From contig CAWEBF010000026.1 in NCBI GenBank assembly GCA_963807235.1, positions 1 to 64,000 on the forward strand: a stretch of DNA of 64,000 bases. Reading direction: 5' to 3'. Shown here one piece after another: positions 9,504-18,407 of the stretch. The position numbers were made by a program, and so were the translations under genes. The stretch comes from CAWEBF01 sp963807235. Lineage in GTDB: Bacteria; Acidobacteriota; Vicinamibacteria; Vicinamibacterales; UBA2999. The notes beneath the pieces are model-generated. The model saw only the letters and a program-made list of their open reading frames with translations, was not told the origin of the DNA and ran no database searches. Positions within the stretch are counted from its first letter, which is position 1. Each line of letters starts with the position of its first letter.

Positions 9504-9650
9504 AGTCCTACCGAAGCTCCGCCCAAAAAAAGAGCGTCTGGAGCTTCGCCAGGACTGATCCTTCTGGCCCGGCTCCGCCGGGCGGACATCTTCTGCGGCC
9601 GGTCGTGGAGACTCGCTTCATATGCGACAACCGTGGCCACAGAAGATGTC
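9504..9650. repeat. Cluster of three inverted repeats
   Basis: Three hairpin-forming repeats lie end to end: 17-bp arms at 9504-9520 and 9540-9556 (two mismatches), 6-bp arms at 9568-9573 and 9577-9582 (CCCGGC/GCCGGG), and 16-bp arms at 9585-9600 and 9635-9650 (one mismatch, GACATCTTCTG core). They fill the divergent gap between tctC and the OmpA gene. The arrangement resembles a REP/BIME-like or decayed miniature element, or a bidirectional regulatory structure. Confidence 0.7.
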
Positions 9651-9695
9651 ATTCGTGGATGAGCTGCGTGCGCGGTCACCGCAGACGGTCGTAAC

Positions 9696-10263
9696 ATGGC
9701 GAGCCGTGAACATGTTCTCGCAGCCGGCCTGGTGGCGTTGCTGGTCGCTGTCGGCGCCTGCGGCAAGAAGGCGCCCGAGACGCCGGACGAGAAGCCCGCG
9801 GCGGCGAGATGCCGCGACGGGGGCGACCAACAAGGAGATTGTGGAGGATTTGCGAAAACGCTCCTACGACGCCAGTGAGACCGTGCCGGGAGTGGTGGTC
9901 AACCTGCCCGACGTGTATCTCTTTGCGTTTGGAAGCAGCACGGTCGAAGGGGAAGGCCGTGTAAAGCTGAAGGAGCTGGCCGCGTATCTCAGCCGGCCCG
10001 AGCTCGCGAGCCGTCGCGTCTCGATCGAGGGGCACACCGACAGCGTCGGCACCGATGCCTTCAACCAGGGTCTGTCGGAGCGGCGGGCCCAATCCGTGAG
10101 GCAGGAGCTGCTGACCGGCGGTCTGCCAACGGGACGCATCGTGGCGCGCGGCTTTGGCGAGTCGCGGCCGGTGGTGCCCAACACGACGCCCGATGGCGGC
10201 GATGATCCCGCGGCGCGGGCGCGCAACAGGCGCGTGGAGATCGTGATTCAGAACACGCGTTGA
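9696..10263 (+). CDS. OmpA-family peptidoglycan-binding lipoprotein (frameshifted)
   Basis: The N-terminus has a lipoprotein signal with lipobox AVGAC followed by GKK. The C-terminal half is a clear OmpA-like domain: YLFAFGSSTVEGEGRVKLKELAAYL, then VSIEGHTDSVGTDAFNQGLSERRAQSV and a terminal NRRVEIVI. The Asp and Arg that hold meso-diaminopimelate in this family are present (HTDSVG, NRRVEI). The two halves are in different frames, joined by a single-base break near 9806. Lipid anchor plus OmpA domain implies a Pal-like tether between outer membrane and peptidoglycan, though it is not next to tol genes. Confidence 0.82.
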
Positions 10264-10285
10264 ACCGGGAGCCGACGCTGGTGCG

Positions 10286-11249
10286 CTATTCGGCGCCCTT
10301 CAGCTGCACCACCACACGAACGCGGGCCGGCACCGCCACGCCGTCGCGGCGCGCCGGCTCGTAGCGCCAGTCGCGAGCTGAAAACGTGATGGTGTCGATC
10401 ACGTCGGGGTGCACGTCCACGGCTTCGTGCGACACGACGCGAGCAACGTCTCCCTGCTCCGTCACGTCGAGCACCAGCGCCAGCCAGCCGTTCCTCGAAA
10501 GCGCGCCGCCGAGTGTGGTCACGGTCAGCGGTGGTCCAATCCGGCGTGGTGGCGCGTCGGCTGGGGGCTGAGTCGTCGAAGCGTGTGGCTGCTCCCACGT
10601 CGCGTGTGGATGCCGCAACGATCTGAGGCATCGGGCCCCGCACGTCAAACAGGCTGGCCGTTGCTTCCACGACTGCCGATGCCGCGACGTGACGCGGCGG
10701 GTCTGAGACTGTTCGAGCCTTGGGGTCTTGCGCGGGCTCGTCGATTGAAGCCGCCACCTGCTCGGCCACCAGCGTGCCCGGAACGGCCGACGCGGCTTGA
10801 AGGGCTGGCGCGCCGGGGTAATCCGGGTACTCCACTTCGATGGGACTCGGTGATGGGACCACGTACGGCAGAGGCGCGGGGCCGCGATCGCTCGTCACGA
10901 ACAGGCCAGCACCCACGAGGGCGGCAAGTCCCGTGGTCGCCAGCCCCGCGGCAGCAAGCGTCGCGCCGAGCCGCGTCATCGGGACTTGGACGCGAACGAC
11001 GAACTCCGGCTTCGTGCGGGGCCGGGGTTCCAATGCGACGACATCTTCCCGAACCGGCACCGGGACTTGCCGAAACAGCGCTGCCCGAGGCGTGGACGGC
11101 AAGGGAGCAATCGGGGCTTCCCGCTCATCGGCGAACTCGTCCAGTGGATCGCCGATGGGCCGCCGCATTGGCCGCGGTGGAGCCGGTCGGCGCTGAGGGG
11201 GAGTACCCGGCATGGACGGCATCGGCGCGCGAACCTCTTCCTGGATCAA
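10286..11249 (-). CDS. TonB-like single-pass protein (frameshifted)
   Basis: The layout is cytoplasmic N-terminus (about 105 residues, Pro/Arg-rich), one membrane helix near residues 107-127, a long Pro/Ala periplasmic stretch and a C-terminal TonB-like domain. That domain contains GGALSRNGWLALVLDVTEQGDV and WRYEPARRDGVAVPARVRVVVQL. Frame changes near 10566 in a run of Cs; rejoining gives one protein. Start is unclear: TTG at 11249, ATG at 11225, or further upstream where the frame stays open. The unusual large cytoplasmic head is more like acidobacterial TonB-like proteins of unknown partner than classical TonB. It may transduce energy or link an inner-membrane signal to the envelope. Confidence 0.65.
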
Positions 11250-11401
11250 CGCCGTCCACTCTGCCGCTGAACGCGACTCGGGGACGTTCGTCGTGCGGAA
11301 ATTCGTCTGCCAGAAGTGTGCCGCGAGCGAGGGGCCCGATCCAGCCCTTCGGCTCGATTTCCGTGCAACGGCCTCTGCTACGCTAGGAGTCCCGCTACCC
11401 A

Positions 11402-11491
11402 GGAGAGGTGGCCGAGTGGTTTAAGGCGGCGGTCTTGAAAACCGTTGAAGCCGGAAGGCTTCCGGGGGTTCGAATCCCTCCCTCTCCGCCA
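11402..11491 (+). tRNA. tRNA-Ser (anticodon UGA)
   Basis: The acceptor pair GGAGAGG/CCTCTCC, the D-arm GTGGCCGAGTGG, a seven-base anticodon loop CTTGAAA (anticodon TGA), a long variable arm typical of tRNA-Ser, the T-arm GGTTCGAAT and an encoded CCA end are all visible. It reads UCN (mainly UCA) serine codons. It lies about 100 bp from the end of serS on the opposite strand. Confidence 0.97.
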
Positions 11492-11521
11492 AGCCCAAGC
11501 TGGGCTTGGGCTTGGCGAGAG
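11481..11521. terminator. Perfect hairpin overlapping the tRNA 3' end
   Basis: Arms 11488-11499 and 11505-11516 are perfectly complementary over 12 bp (GCCAAGCCCAAG), with a 5-base loop. The left arm includes the discriminator and CCA of tRNA-Ser, and the stem can extend by pairing CTCTC in the acceptor with GAGAG at 11517-11521. There is no T-run. It could terminate the tRNA and/or serS transcript, or compete with the mature tRNA fold in the precursor. Confidence 0.55.
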
Positions 11522-11589
11522 GGAGTATTCGGTCAGACGGCGCCTCGCCTGAAGGCTCGGCGCCAGTCAGTGCGAATCCCGTTCAGCGT

Positions 11590-12876
11590 TCAGTCGCGGG
11601 GGCGGATGGCGTCCATGCCCATGAACGGGCGCAGCGCGTCGGGAATGATGACCGACCCGTCCTTCTGCTGATAATTCTCAAGGATCGCGACCAGCGTGCG
11701 GCCGACGGCCAGGCCCGAGCCGTTCAGCGTGTGCACGAAGTCGGCCTTTCCGGTGCCGGCCGGGCGGTGCTTGATGTTGGCGCGCCTCGCCTGGAACGCC
11801 TCGGTGTTGCTGCAGGACGAGATCTCGCGATACGCATTCTGCCCGGGCAGCCACACCTCGATGTCGTAGGTCTTGGCGGACGCAAAGCCCATGTCGCCGG
11901 TGCACAACAGCATGGTGCGGAACGGCAGCTCGAGACGCCGCAGCACTTCCTCGGCGGCGGTCGTCAGGCGCTCCAGCTCGGCGTGCGAGTCTTCCGGCGC
12001 CGCGAACGCCATCAGCTCGACCTTGTCGAACTGGTGCTGCCGGATCAGTCCTCGCACGTCCGCACCATAGGAGCCCGCTTCGCTGCGAAAACAGGGCGTA
12101 TAGGCGGTGTAGCGCAGCGGCAGCTGCCGGCCGTCCAGGATCTCCCCCCGATGGAGGTTCGTCAGCGGCACCTCCGCCGTCGGGACCAGATACAGATCCC
12201 ACTCCCCCGCAATCTTGAAGAGATCGGCCTCGAACTTCGGCAGGTTCCCCGTGCCCGTCAGCGACGCCGTGTTCGCCAGGAACGGCGGTTCCACCTCGGT
12301 GTAGCCGTGCTCCTCGGTGTGGAGCTGCAGCATGAAGTTGATGAGCGCCCTCGCCAGTCGCGCACCGGCACCCATGAGCACCGAGAAGCGGGCGCCAGCA
12401 ATCTTGGTGCCGCGTTCGAAGTCGATGATCCCGAGCGCCGGCCCGAGGTCCCAGTGTGGCAGCGCCGGAAAGTCGAACGCGCGCGGCGTGCCGTACCGGC
12501 GGACCTCCTGGTTGTCCGCAGCCGATCGCCCTTCGGGCACGGACGGATGCGGCACGTTCGGCAGCACCAGGACGGCGGCGTGGCGCCGCTCCTCCAGCGC
12601 CGCCAGCTCGGCGTCCATCTGCTTGATGCGCTGCCCTCGCTGGCGGTTGGCGTCCTGCAGCGCCGTAATGTCCTGGCCCTGCTTCTTGGCCCTCGCCAGC
12701 TCGTCACCGGCGGTGTTCTGGTCGCGCTTCAATCCCTCGAGCTCAGGCAGGAGCCGCCGGCGCTCGGCGTCGAGCTGCCGCACTTCCTCGAGCTGGGCGC
12801 TGAAATCCGTGCCGCGGCTCGCCAGCGCCGTCTGCACGGCGTCGAATCGATCGCGCAACAACGAGGGATCGAGCAC
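11590..12876 (-). CDS. serS: Seryl-tRNA synthetase
   Basis: This 428-residue protein has the full length of bacterial SerS. It carries an N-terminal coiled-coil arm (residues about 1-110, Glu/Arg-rich) that contacts the long variable arm of tRNA-Ser, and a class II core. Recognisable core segments are VPTAEVPLTNLH, the motif 2 region CFRSEAGSYG, and motif 3 GSGLAVGRTLVAILENYQ near the C-terminus. It charges tRNA-Ser, one of which is encoded 98 bp from its stop. It diverges from galU with only a 23-bp gap, so the promoters must overlap or lie inside the neighbours. Confidence 0.96.
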   Translation of the reverse strand: MLDPSLLRDRFDAVQTALASRGTDFSAQLEEVRQLDAERRRLLPELEGLKRDQNTAGDELARAKKQGQDITALQDANRQRGQRIKQMDAELAALEERRHAAVLVLPNVPHPSVPEGRSAADNQEVRRYGTPRAFDFPALPHWDLGPALGIIDFERGTKIAGARFSVLMGAGARLARALINFMLQLHTEEHGYTEVEPPFLANTASLTGTGNLPKFEADLFKIAGEWDLYLVPTAEVPLTNLHRGEILDGRQLPLRYTAYTPCFRSEAGSYGADVRGLIRQHQFDKVELMAFAAPEDSHAELERLTTAAEEVLRRLELPFRTMLLCTGDMGFASAKTYDIEVWLPGQNAYREISSCSNTEAFQARRANIKHRPAGTGKADFVHTLNGSGLAVGRTLVAILENYQQKDGSVIIPDALRPFMGMDAIRPRD

Positions 12877-12899
12877 GACCCGATTTTACCTGCGATACG

Positions 12900-13796
12900 A
12901 TGGCCATCATGGAAAAAGCCGTAAGGAAAGCCGTGTTTCCCGCCGCAGGCTTGGGCACGCGCTTCCTGCCAGCCACCAAGGCCCAGCCCAAGGAGATGCT
13001 GGTGCTCGTGGACAAGCCGGTGATCCAGTACGGCGTGGAAGAAGCCGTCGCCTCCGGCCTGCAGAACATCGTGATCGTGACCGGCCGCGGCAAGAACGCG
13101 ATCGAGGATCACTTCGACGTGGCGGTCGAGCTCGAGAGCTTTCTCGAGCAGCGCGGCAAGACGGAGCAGCTCGAGGAGATCCGCAATATCACTCGCCTCA
13201 TCAATGTCTGGTACGTCCGTCAGGGCGAGCCGCTGGGGCTCGGCCATGCGGTGCTCGTTGCGAAGAACATGGTGGGCGACGAACCGTTCGCGGTGGTGCT
13301 GGGCGACGACGTGATCGACGCCTCGCCGCCGGCCTTGAAGCAGATGATCGACGTCTTCCACCGCGTGCAGGGTCCGGTGCTTGCCGTGGAGCGAGTGCCC
13401 GACGAAGAGGTGTCCAACTACGGCGTGGTCAAGATCGACGAGAGCCACGACCTCGGTCCCGGCGTCCACCGGATCGTGGACCTGGTGGAGAAGCCGAAGC
13501 GGGAGGATGCTCCGTCGAACCTCGCGATCATCGGCCGCTACATCCTGACGCCCGACATCTTCGACGCGCTGGAAACGACCGCTCGCGATCGGACCGGCGA
13601 GATTCAGCTGACCAACGGCCTGCGGCAGCTGCTCGCGAAGCGCCCCTTGTACGCGTGCGAGATCGCCGGCACCCGCCACGACACGGGCAACAAGCTGGGG
13701 TTCCTGAAGGCGCTGGTGTATTTCGCGCTCCGGCGGCCGGACCTGGCCGAACCGTTCAGGCGGTACCTGGAAACGCTCGACGTGAACGTCGGCTGA
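12900..13796 (+). CDS. galU: UTP-glucose-1-phosphate uridylyltransferase
   Basis: The 298-residue protein matches GalU: the nucleotidyltransferase motif AAGLGTRFLPATKAQPKEML, QYGVEEAVASG, a VLGDDVI metal-binding Asp region, and VEKPKREDAPSNLAIIGRYIL. It makes UDP-glucose for polysaccharides and glycolipids. The start could be ATG 12900 or ATG 12909; the second gives the typical MEKAVRKAVFP beginning. It diverges from serS. Two hairpins follow its stop. Confidence 0.95.
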   Translation: MAIMEKAVRKAVFPAAGLGTRFLPATKAQPKEMLVLVDKPVIQYGVEEAVASGLQNIVIVTGRGKNAIEDHFDVAVELESFLEQRGKTEQLEEIRNITRLINVWYVRQGEPLGLGHAVLVAKNMVGDEPFAVVLGDDVIDASPPALKQMIDVFHRVQGPVLAVERVPDEEVSNYGVVKIDESHDLGPGVHRIVDLVEKPKREDAPSNLAIIGRYILTPDIFDALETTARDRTGEIQLTNGLRQLLAKRPLYACEIAGTRHDTGNKLGFLKALVYFALRRPDLAEPFRRYLETLDVNVG

Positions 13797-13801
13797 CGGC
13801 G

Positions 13802-13869
13802 GCTGACAGCGCTGGCGTCTCACGCTGTCAGCTAAGGCTGAGGGCGGTGGCGCCTCGGCGCCCTCAGCC
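13802..13869. terminator. Two adjacent hairpins between convergent genes
   Basis: Hairpin 1 has 10-bp perfect arms (GCTGACAGCG, 13802-13811 with 13823-13832). Hairpin 2 has 11-bp perfect arms (GGCTGAGGGCG, 13836-13846 with 13859-13869) and overlaps the stop region of the FmdB gene. They probably act as a bidirectional terminator for galU and the FmdB-type gene. Confidence 0.6.
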
Positions 13870-14263
13870 CGGCGGCGGTTTGGTGGGGGTCGAGGGCGTT
13901 GCGGCTGGCGTGCTGTCGGCTTTCTTCGAATCGCTTCCGCCCTCGCTGGACGAGGATGCGGCGGTGTCGCCCTTCTTGCCGCCTTCGGCCTTCGAGCCTT
14001 CGCCCTTCGAGCCCTCACTTTTCGAGCCCTCGCCCTTCGAGCCCTCGCCTTTCGAGCTCTCCCCTTCCGGCGACGTCCCCTTCCGTGCGTAGTCGGTGAT
14101 GTACCAGCCGCTGCCCTTCAAATGGAAGGCCGGCGACGACACTTGCCGCTGCACCGGCCCCTTGCCGCACTTCGGGCACGCCTCGGGCGGACCATCGGAG
14201 AACTTCTGGATCAGCTCGAACCGCTTGCCGCAGGCGTCGCACTCGGTACTCGTAAAGGGGCAT
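13864..14263 (-). CDS. FmdB-family zinc-ribbon protein with EGSK-repeat tail (frameshifted)
   Basis: The first 65 residues match the FmdB/CxxC_CxxC_SSSS family: MPLYEY, then ECDACGKRFE, a second pair EACPKCGKG, and SSPAFHLKGSGWYITDYARK. Frame shifts by one base near 14243 directly after MPLYEY. The tail, about 55 residues, is low complexity with EGSK-type repeats encoded by 15-bp tandem units, then Ser/Thr/Pro. Such proteins often accompany translation or regulatory genes, but no reaction is established. The charged disordered tail is an add-on, not part of the usual family. Confidence 0.8.
13991..14065. repeat. 15-bp tandem repeat inside the FmdB gene tail
   Basis: Five copies of a TTCGAGCCCTCGCCC-like unit run head to tail at 13991-14065. 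Because 15 is a multiple of 3, copy-number change would lengthen or shorten the EGSK tail without shifting frame. Confidence 0.85.
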
Positions 14264-14286
14264 GCGTCGAAAGCCTCCGTGCCGCC

Positions 14287-15955
14287 CTACTCGAGCGCCG
14301 CGTCGGAAGCGCTGTTGTCGCCGAGCAGAAGCTGGCGATGCGCCCAGAACGGCGCGCTGCCGCTGGCCAGCACGGCATCGTGGAAGCCGCGCAGCGAGGT
14401 ACTTCGAGTCCTGCTGTTCCTTGAAGTCCTGACGCAGCTTCAGCATCATCAGCTTGCCGATCGAGTACGTCACGTAGCCGGGGTCGAACGTCCCGCGCTC
14501 GGCCTCGCGCCGCGCCGTCGATTCTTCCAGGTACGCCTCGTCCCGGAAGAACCTCATCCCCTGCTCCACCGACAGGTCCTCGCAGTGGAGCCGGATTCCC
14601 ACCACCACGCGGGCCAGCCGTACCAACGCTTCGGCCAGCTGGCCGAGCTTGAACGCGTGATCGCCTTTGCGGAAGCCCGCTTCGACCATCATCTGCTCGC
14701 AGTAATGGGCCCAGCCTTCCACGAACGACATCGGCGCGAAGAAGGTGGATTTCCGGACCTTCGAGGCCACGGTGCGGAGGTACTGGTAGTGGACGAAGTG
14801 ACCCGGGTACACCTCGTGGATCGAGATGTTCCACAGCGTCGGCAGGTTGAAGTCGCGCAGGTGCTCTTCCTGGCGATCGGGCGTCCACGACGGCAGTGCG
14901 TCCGTGAGGTAGTAGTAGGCGCGGCTCGCTTTCGTCTCGAACGGCCCCGGTGTCCACATGCTCGCGAACGCCCAGCGGTAGAACTCGGGGGACGGCGCCA
15001 CGACAACGGGCTCCGACTCGGGCAGCGTGACGATGGCCTGCCGGCGCAGGAACGCCACCAGCTCGTCGAGCTGCTCCCGGGCCACGTCCACCAGGGTGCC
15101 CGGCGTGGGATGCCGATCCTTCGCCGCGCGCCAGGCGTCAATGGGATCGCCCGAACCGTTCAACTTGCCCGCAACCGTTTTGAACGCCTCCTGGGTCTCG
15201 TTGATCTCGCGCAGTGCGATCCCCAGCAGCTTCTCGGCGCTGAGGCTGATGCCCTCTTCCAGCTTCAGCTTTCGTTCGAAGCGTTCGCGTCCGAGGCGGA
15301 ACGACGCCTTCGCGCGCGGGGCCAGATCGGTCTCCAGGTACTGCACGTACTGAGACACGGCCGTGGCGGCGTCCGTGGAGGTGTCCGCCAGATCCCCCAG
15401 AATGTGGAGATCGTCGAGCCGCGAAAACGCGCGCGGCAGATCCTTCTCGATGAAAGACAGCACGCCGCGCCACGTCTCCAGGCCGGTCTTCACGAAGATG
15501 CCGGGCGTGTCCTTGATGTTGTCGGTGGCGGCCTGCACGAAGCGCGGGACCTGCCGCAGCTTCGACACCATCCGGCGGGCGCGCTCGGGCTCGGGCGCGT
15601 AGGCGAAGAGTGCCTGCGACGCCAGGCTGGTCCCGAGCAGCTCAGCGTAGTACTGGGGATTCCGGTCCCACGGCCGTATCACCTCGATGTCGTGGACCCG
15701 TGCTTCCACGTTGGCCGACACGATCGCGTGATCGACGCGATCGCTCGGAGTCAGGTGTGCAGGGTCGATCTGGCTCAGGCGCCTGCCGAATCCGGCGAGC
15801 GAGCGTGCATGCGTGTCCAGCGCCCCGCGGCTCGGGTCGTCCAGCAGATCGTCGTGCAGGTGGACGCCGTCCAGGCTGGCGTGGGTGGGGTGCGCCTCCT
15901 GGAGGTAGGCCAGGTAGTCGTCGACGAAATGTGGAAATGGTTCCGATGGGTGCAT
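14287..15955 (-). CDS. DUF885 family putative metallopeptidase (frameshifted at C-terminus)
   Basis: This protein of about 555 residues shows DUF885 features. The central one is HEVYPGHFVHYQ, a gluzincin-like HExxxGH metal site; downstream comes SFVEGWAHYCEQMM, whose Glu could be the third ligand. The C-terminal region is RLHCEDLSVEQGMRFF and YSIGKLMMLKLR. No signal peptide is obvious. Frame is lost near 14398; rejoining gives GFHDAVLASGSAPFWAHRQLLL and a stop at 14287. Family members are thought to be peptidases, but the substrate is unknown. It diverges from rsmI. Confidence 0.86.
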
Positions 15956-16015
15956 GCCCTGTTGTCGAGTTCGGCGCTATCCTGCGACTTCCGGGAAGCG
16001 CCCATCCGGCAATGG

Positions 16016-16021
16016 TACAAT
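16016..16021 (+). promoter_or_regulatory. Candidate -10 element for rsmI
   Basis: TACAAT lies 26 bp before the rsmI ATG at 16047, in the gap shared with the divergent DUF885 gene. No clear -35 hexamer is visible. Confidence 0.35.
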
Positions 16022-16046
16022 AAGCACGAAGCGCGCCCTCCAATCG

Positions 16047-16889
16047 ATGCCTGGACTGTTGTCGGTGGTCGCCACGCCAATCGGCAACCTCGAGGACATC
16101 ACGCTGCGGGCATTGAGGGTACTGCGAGAAGCGGATCTCGTAGCCGCCGAAGACACCAGGCACACCGCAAAACTCCTCAACCACCACGGCATCCGGGCTC
16201 GGATGCTGAGCTTCCACGCGCACAACACCCGCTCCCGGCTTGCCCCCATCCTGGCCAGGTTGAGTGCCGGGGCCCACATTGCGCTTGTTACTGACGCAGG
16301 CACGCCTGGGGTTTCGGACCCTGGGGTGGAGCTGGTCGAAGCATCGCGGAATCTGGGGATCAAGGTCCAGGTCGTGCCCGGCGCGTCGGCGTCTCTGGCC
16401 GCAGCTGTTGCCTCCGGGTTCCCGCTGATTCCGCTGACGATCCTTGGCTTTCCTCCTGTTCGGTCAAAAGACCGTAACAAGTGGTTCGAGGCAGCCGCGG
16501 CGATCCCTCACACGCTGACTTTCTTCGAAGCCCCCCATCGAATTGAGGCCACTATTAGGTTGTGTGACAGATTTTTTGCCGACCGTCAAGTGGCCGTGGC
16601 TCGAGAACTGACGAAGGTCCACGAGCAGGTCGTTGTTTCGCGGGCAAAAGACCTATTTTCGGCCGGCGTTCCGCCGCGGGGGGAGTTCACGCTGGTCATC
16701 TCACCGATCGTCGTCGAGAAGTCGAAGCCCTCCGTCTCGGATGAGGGCGTGCTCGCCAAGTATCGGGAGGTCGCGGCGCGTATGCCCGAGGGAAGCCGCC
16801 GCGACGTGGTCGTTCAGGTCGCCGCGGAGTTGGGGCTGTCTCGACGAGCAGTCTATCCCGCCCTCGAGCGGCTGAAAGCGGACGGCTAG
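16047..16889 (+). CDS. rsmI: 16S rRNA (cytidine-1402-2'-O)-methyltransferase
   Basis: RsmI-type SAM methyltransferase of 280 residues. Hallmarks are LSVVATPIGNLEDITLRAL at the start, VAAEDTRHT, LVTDAGTPGVSDPG (SAM/substrate loop), VVPGASA and a FFEAPHR motif. The enzyme 2'-O-methylates C1402 in the ribosomal decoding centre. The ATG at 16047 fits the family N-terminus; an in-frame start 93 bp upstream adds unlike sequence. The frame is intact. Confidence 0.94.
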   Translation: MPGLLSVVATPIGNLEDITLRALRVLREADLVAAEDTRHTAKLLNHHGIRARMLSFHAHNTRSRLAPILARLSAGAHIALVTDAGTPGVSDPGVELVEASRNLGIKVQVVPGASASLAAAVASGFPLIPLTILGFPPVRSKDRNKWFEAAAAIPHTLTFFEAPHRIEATIRLCDRFFADRQVAVARELTKVHEQVVVSRAKDLFSAGVPPRGEFTLVISPIVVEKSKPSVSDEGVLAKYREVAARMPEGSRRDVVVQVAAELGLSRRAVYPALERLKADG

Positions 16890-17006
16890 ACCGTCCCCGC
16901 AAAGGCCTCCGGCACAGCTTGACGGCTCAATTCGTGCATAAACGGGAACCGCTTCAACCGGCATATCGCGGCTCTGGAGCGCATCCGACACTCCGATAGG
17001 TTGAAC

Positions 17007-18392
17007 GTGACACACGTGGTCATCCTGGCGGCGGGGCAGGGAACTCGCATGAAGTCGAGCCTGCCGAAGGTGTTACACCGGGTCGGAGGGTTGACGCTGA
17101 TCGACCACGTGATCCGGACCGCGCAGACCGTGTCACCGGACACAATGACGGTCGTCACCGGCCACGGGAGCGACAAGGTCCGAGAACATTTGGGTGTTTA
17201 CACTAACGTAGGGGCGGCTCTCCAGGAACCGCAGCTGGGAACTGCCCACGCTTTGCAGCAAGTAGAGCCGTTACTGGCTGGGAAGTCGGGAACTCTGGTG
17301 CTCCTGTCGGGGGACGTTCCCCTACTGTCAGCCAAGACACTCTCTGGTTTGGTCAATCGACATAACGATGCCGAAGCTGCAGCCACGGTAGTCACGGCTA
17401 CCTTCGAAAAGCCGTATGGCTATGGGCGCATCGTTCGGTCTGATGACAGAATCATGAAGATCGTCGAGGAGCGCGATGCCTCGCCGGCTGAGCGGAAGAT
17501 CAAGGAGATCAATGCCGGCATCTACGCGTTCGACCTCGCGCCGCTCTTCGACGCGCTGCGGTCGATTGCCGCACAGAATGCCCAGGGAGAGTTCTACCTG
17601 ACGGATCTCGTCGCCATCTATCGGCGGCGGGGGCTCACCGTGGAGACCACCGCGGCGCAGGCCGCCGACGAGATACGCGGCGTCAACAGCAGGGCGGAGC
17701 TTGGGGAGGTGGGAAGGCTCGTGCGTCAGAAGAAGAACGAAGAGTTGATGGCGTCGGGCGTCACCTTGGTGGACAGCGCCACCACCTACATCGACGCGGA
17801 CGTGACGATCGGCCCCGACACCGTGATCCATCCCAATGTGACCATCGAAGGCCACACGACGATCGGCGGGGCCTGCGAAATCCGCCCCAACGTCTGCATC
17901 CAGAACTCCAGGATCGGCGAGCGTGTGACGATCAAGAGCTTCTGCGTCCTGGATGGCGCGTCGGTGGCCGATGGCGCCGCGGTGGGTCCCTTTGCCCACA
18001 TCAGGCCCGAAAGCACAGTGGGGGAGGGCGCGAGGGTCGGGAACTTCGTGGAGCTGAAGAAGACCGTGCTCGGCGCACGGTCCAAGGCGAGCCACTTGTC
18101 GTATCTCGGCGACGCCACGATTGGCGCCAACGTCAACGTGGGCGCGGGCACGATCACCTGCAACTACGACGGCGTGTCCAAGCACCCGACGGTCATCGAG
18201 GACGGCGCGTTCATCGGCAGCGACACGCAGCTCATTGCGCCGGTCACCATCGGCGAAGGCGCCTACGTGGGCGCCGGCTCATCGATCACCGAGAACGTGC
18301 CGGCGGGGGCGTTGGGAATCGCCCGGGCGCGTCAATCGAATGTGGACGGCTGGGCGCTGCGGAAGTCGCCCGTGTCGCGAAAGAAGGGCTGA
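17007..18392 (+). CDS. glmU: Bifunctional UDP-N-acetylglucosamine pyrophosphorylase / glucosamine-1-P acetyltransferase
   Basis: About 461 residues in two domains. The N-terminal uridylyltransferase has VVILAAGQGTRMKSSLPKVLH and QLGTAHAL. The C-terminal left-handed beta-helix is built of hexapeptide repeats (ADVTIGPDTVIHPNV..., GEGARVGNFVE) with the acetyltransferase region SHLSYLGDATIG and GTITCNYDG. It makes UDP-GlcNAc for peptidoglycan and lipopolysaccharide. I prefer the GTG at 17007, which begins directly at the family N-terminus, over a TTG six bases upstream. glmS follows 15 bp later, making a compact amino-sugar operon. Confidence 0.95.
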   Translation: MTHVVILAAGQGTRMKSSLPKVLHRVGGLTLIDHVIRTAQTVSPDTMTVVTGHGSDKVREHLGVYTNVGAALQEPQLGTAHALQQVEPLLAGKSGTLVLLSGDVPLLSAKTLSGLVNRHNDAEAAATVVTATFEKPYGYGRIVRSDDRIMKIVEERDASPAERKIKEINAGIYAFDLAPLFDALRSIAAQNAQGEFYLTDLVAIYRRRGLTVETTAAQAADEIRGVNSRAELGEVGRLVRQKKNEELMASGVTLVDSATTYIDADVTIGPDTVIHPNVTIEGHTTIGGACEIRPNVCIQNSRIGERVTIKSFCVLDGASVADGAAVGPFAHIRPESTVGEGARVGNFVELKKTVLGARSKASHLSYLGDATIGANVNVGAGTITCNYDGVSKHPTVIEDGAFIGSDTQLIAPVTIGEGAYVGAGSSITENVPAGALGIARARQSNVDGWALRKSPVSRKKG

Positions 18393-18407
18393 GAGGGGAT
18401 CAACGTC

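Noticed and set aside
9500..9766. Minus-strand 88-residue frame upstream of tctC
   Set aside because: It runs through the inverted-repeat cluster and overlaps the OmpA lipoprotein start; no ribosome site or similarity.
14096..16294. A 732-codon plus-strand frame opposite the DUF885 gene
   Set aside because: Shadow frame; the opposite strand has the HEVYPGH metal site and continuous DUF885 similarity.
16890..17006. A regulatory RNA (such as a glm-related element) before glmU
   Set aside because: The 117-bp gap shows no conserved ribozyme core or strong stem, and the glmS leader is only 15 bp.
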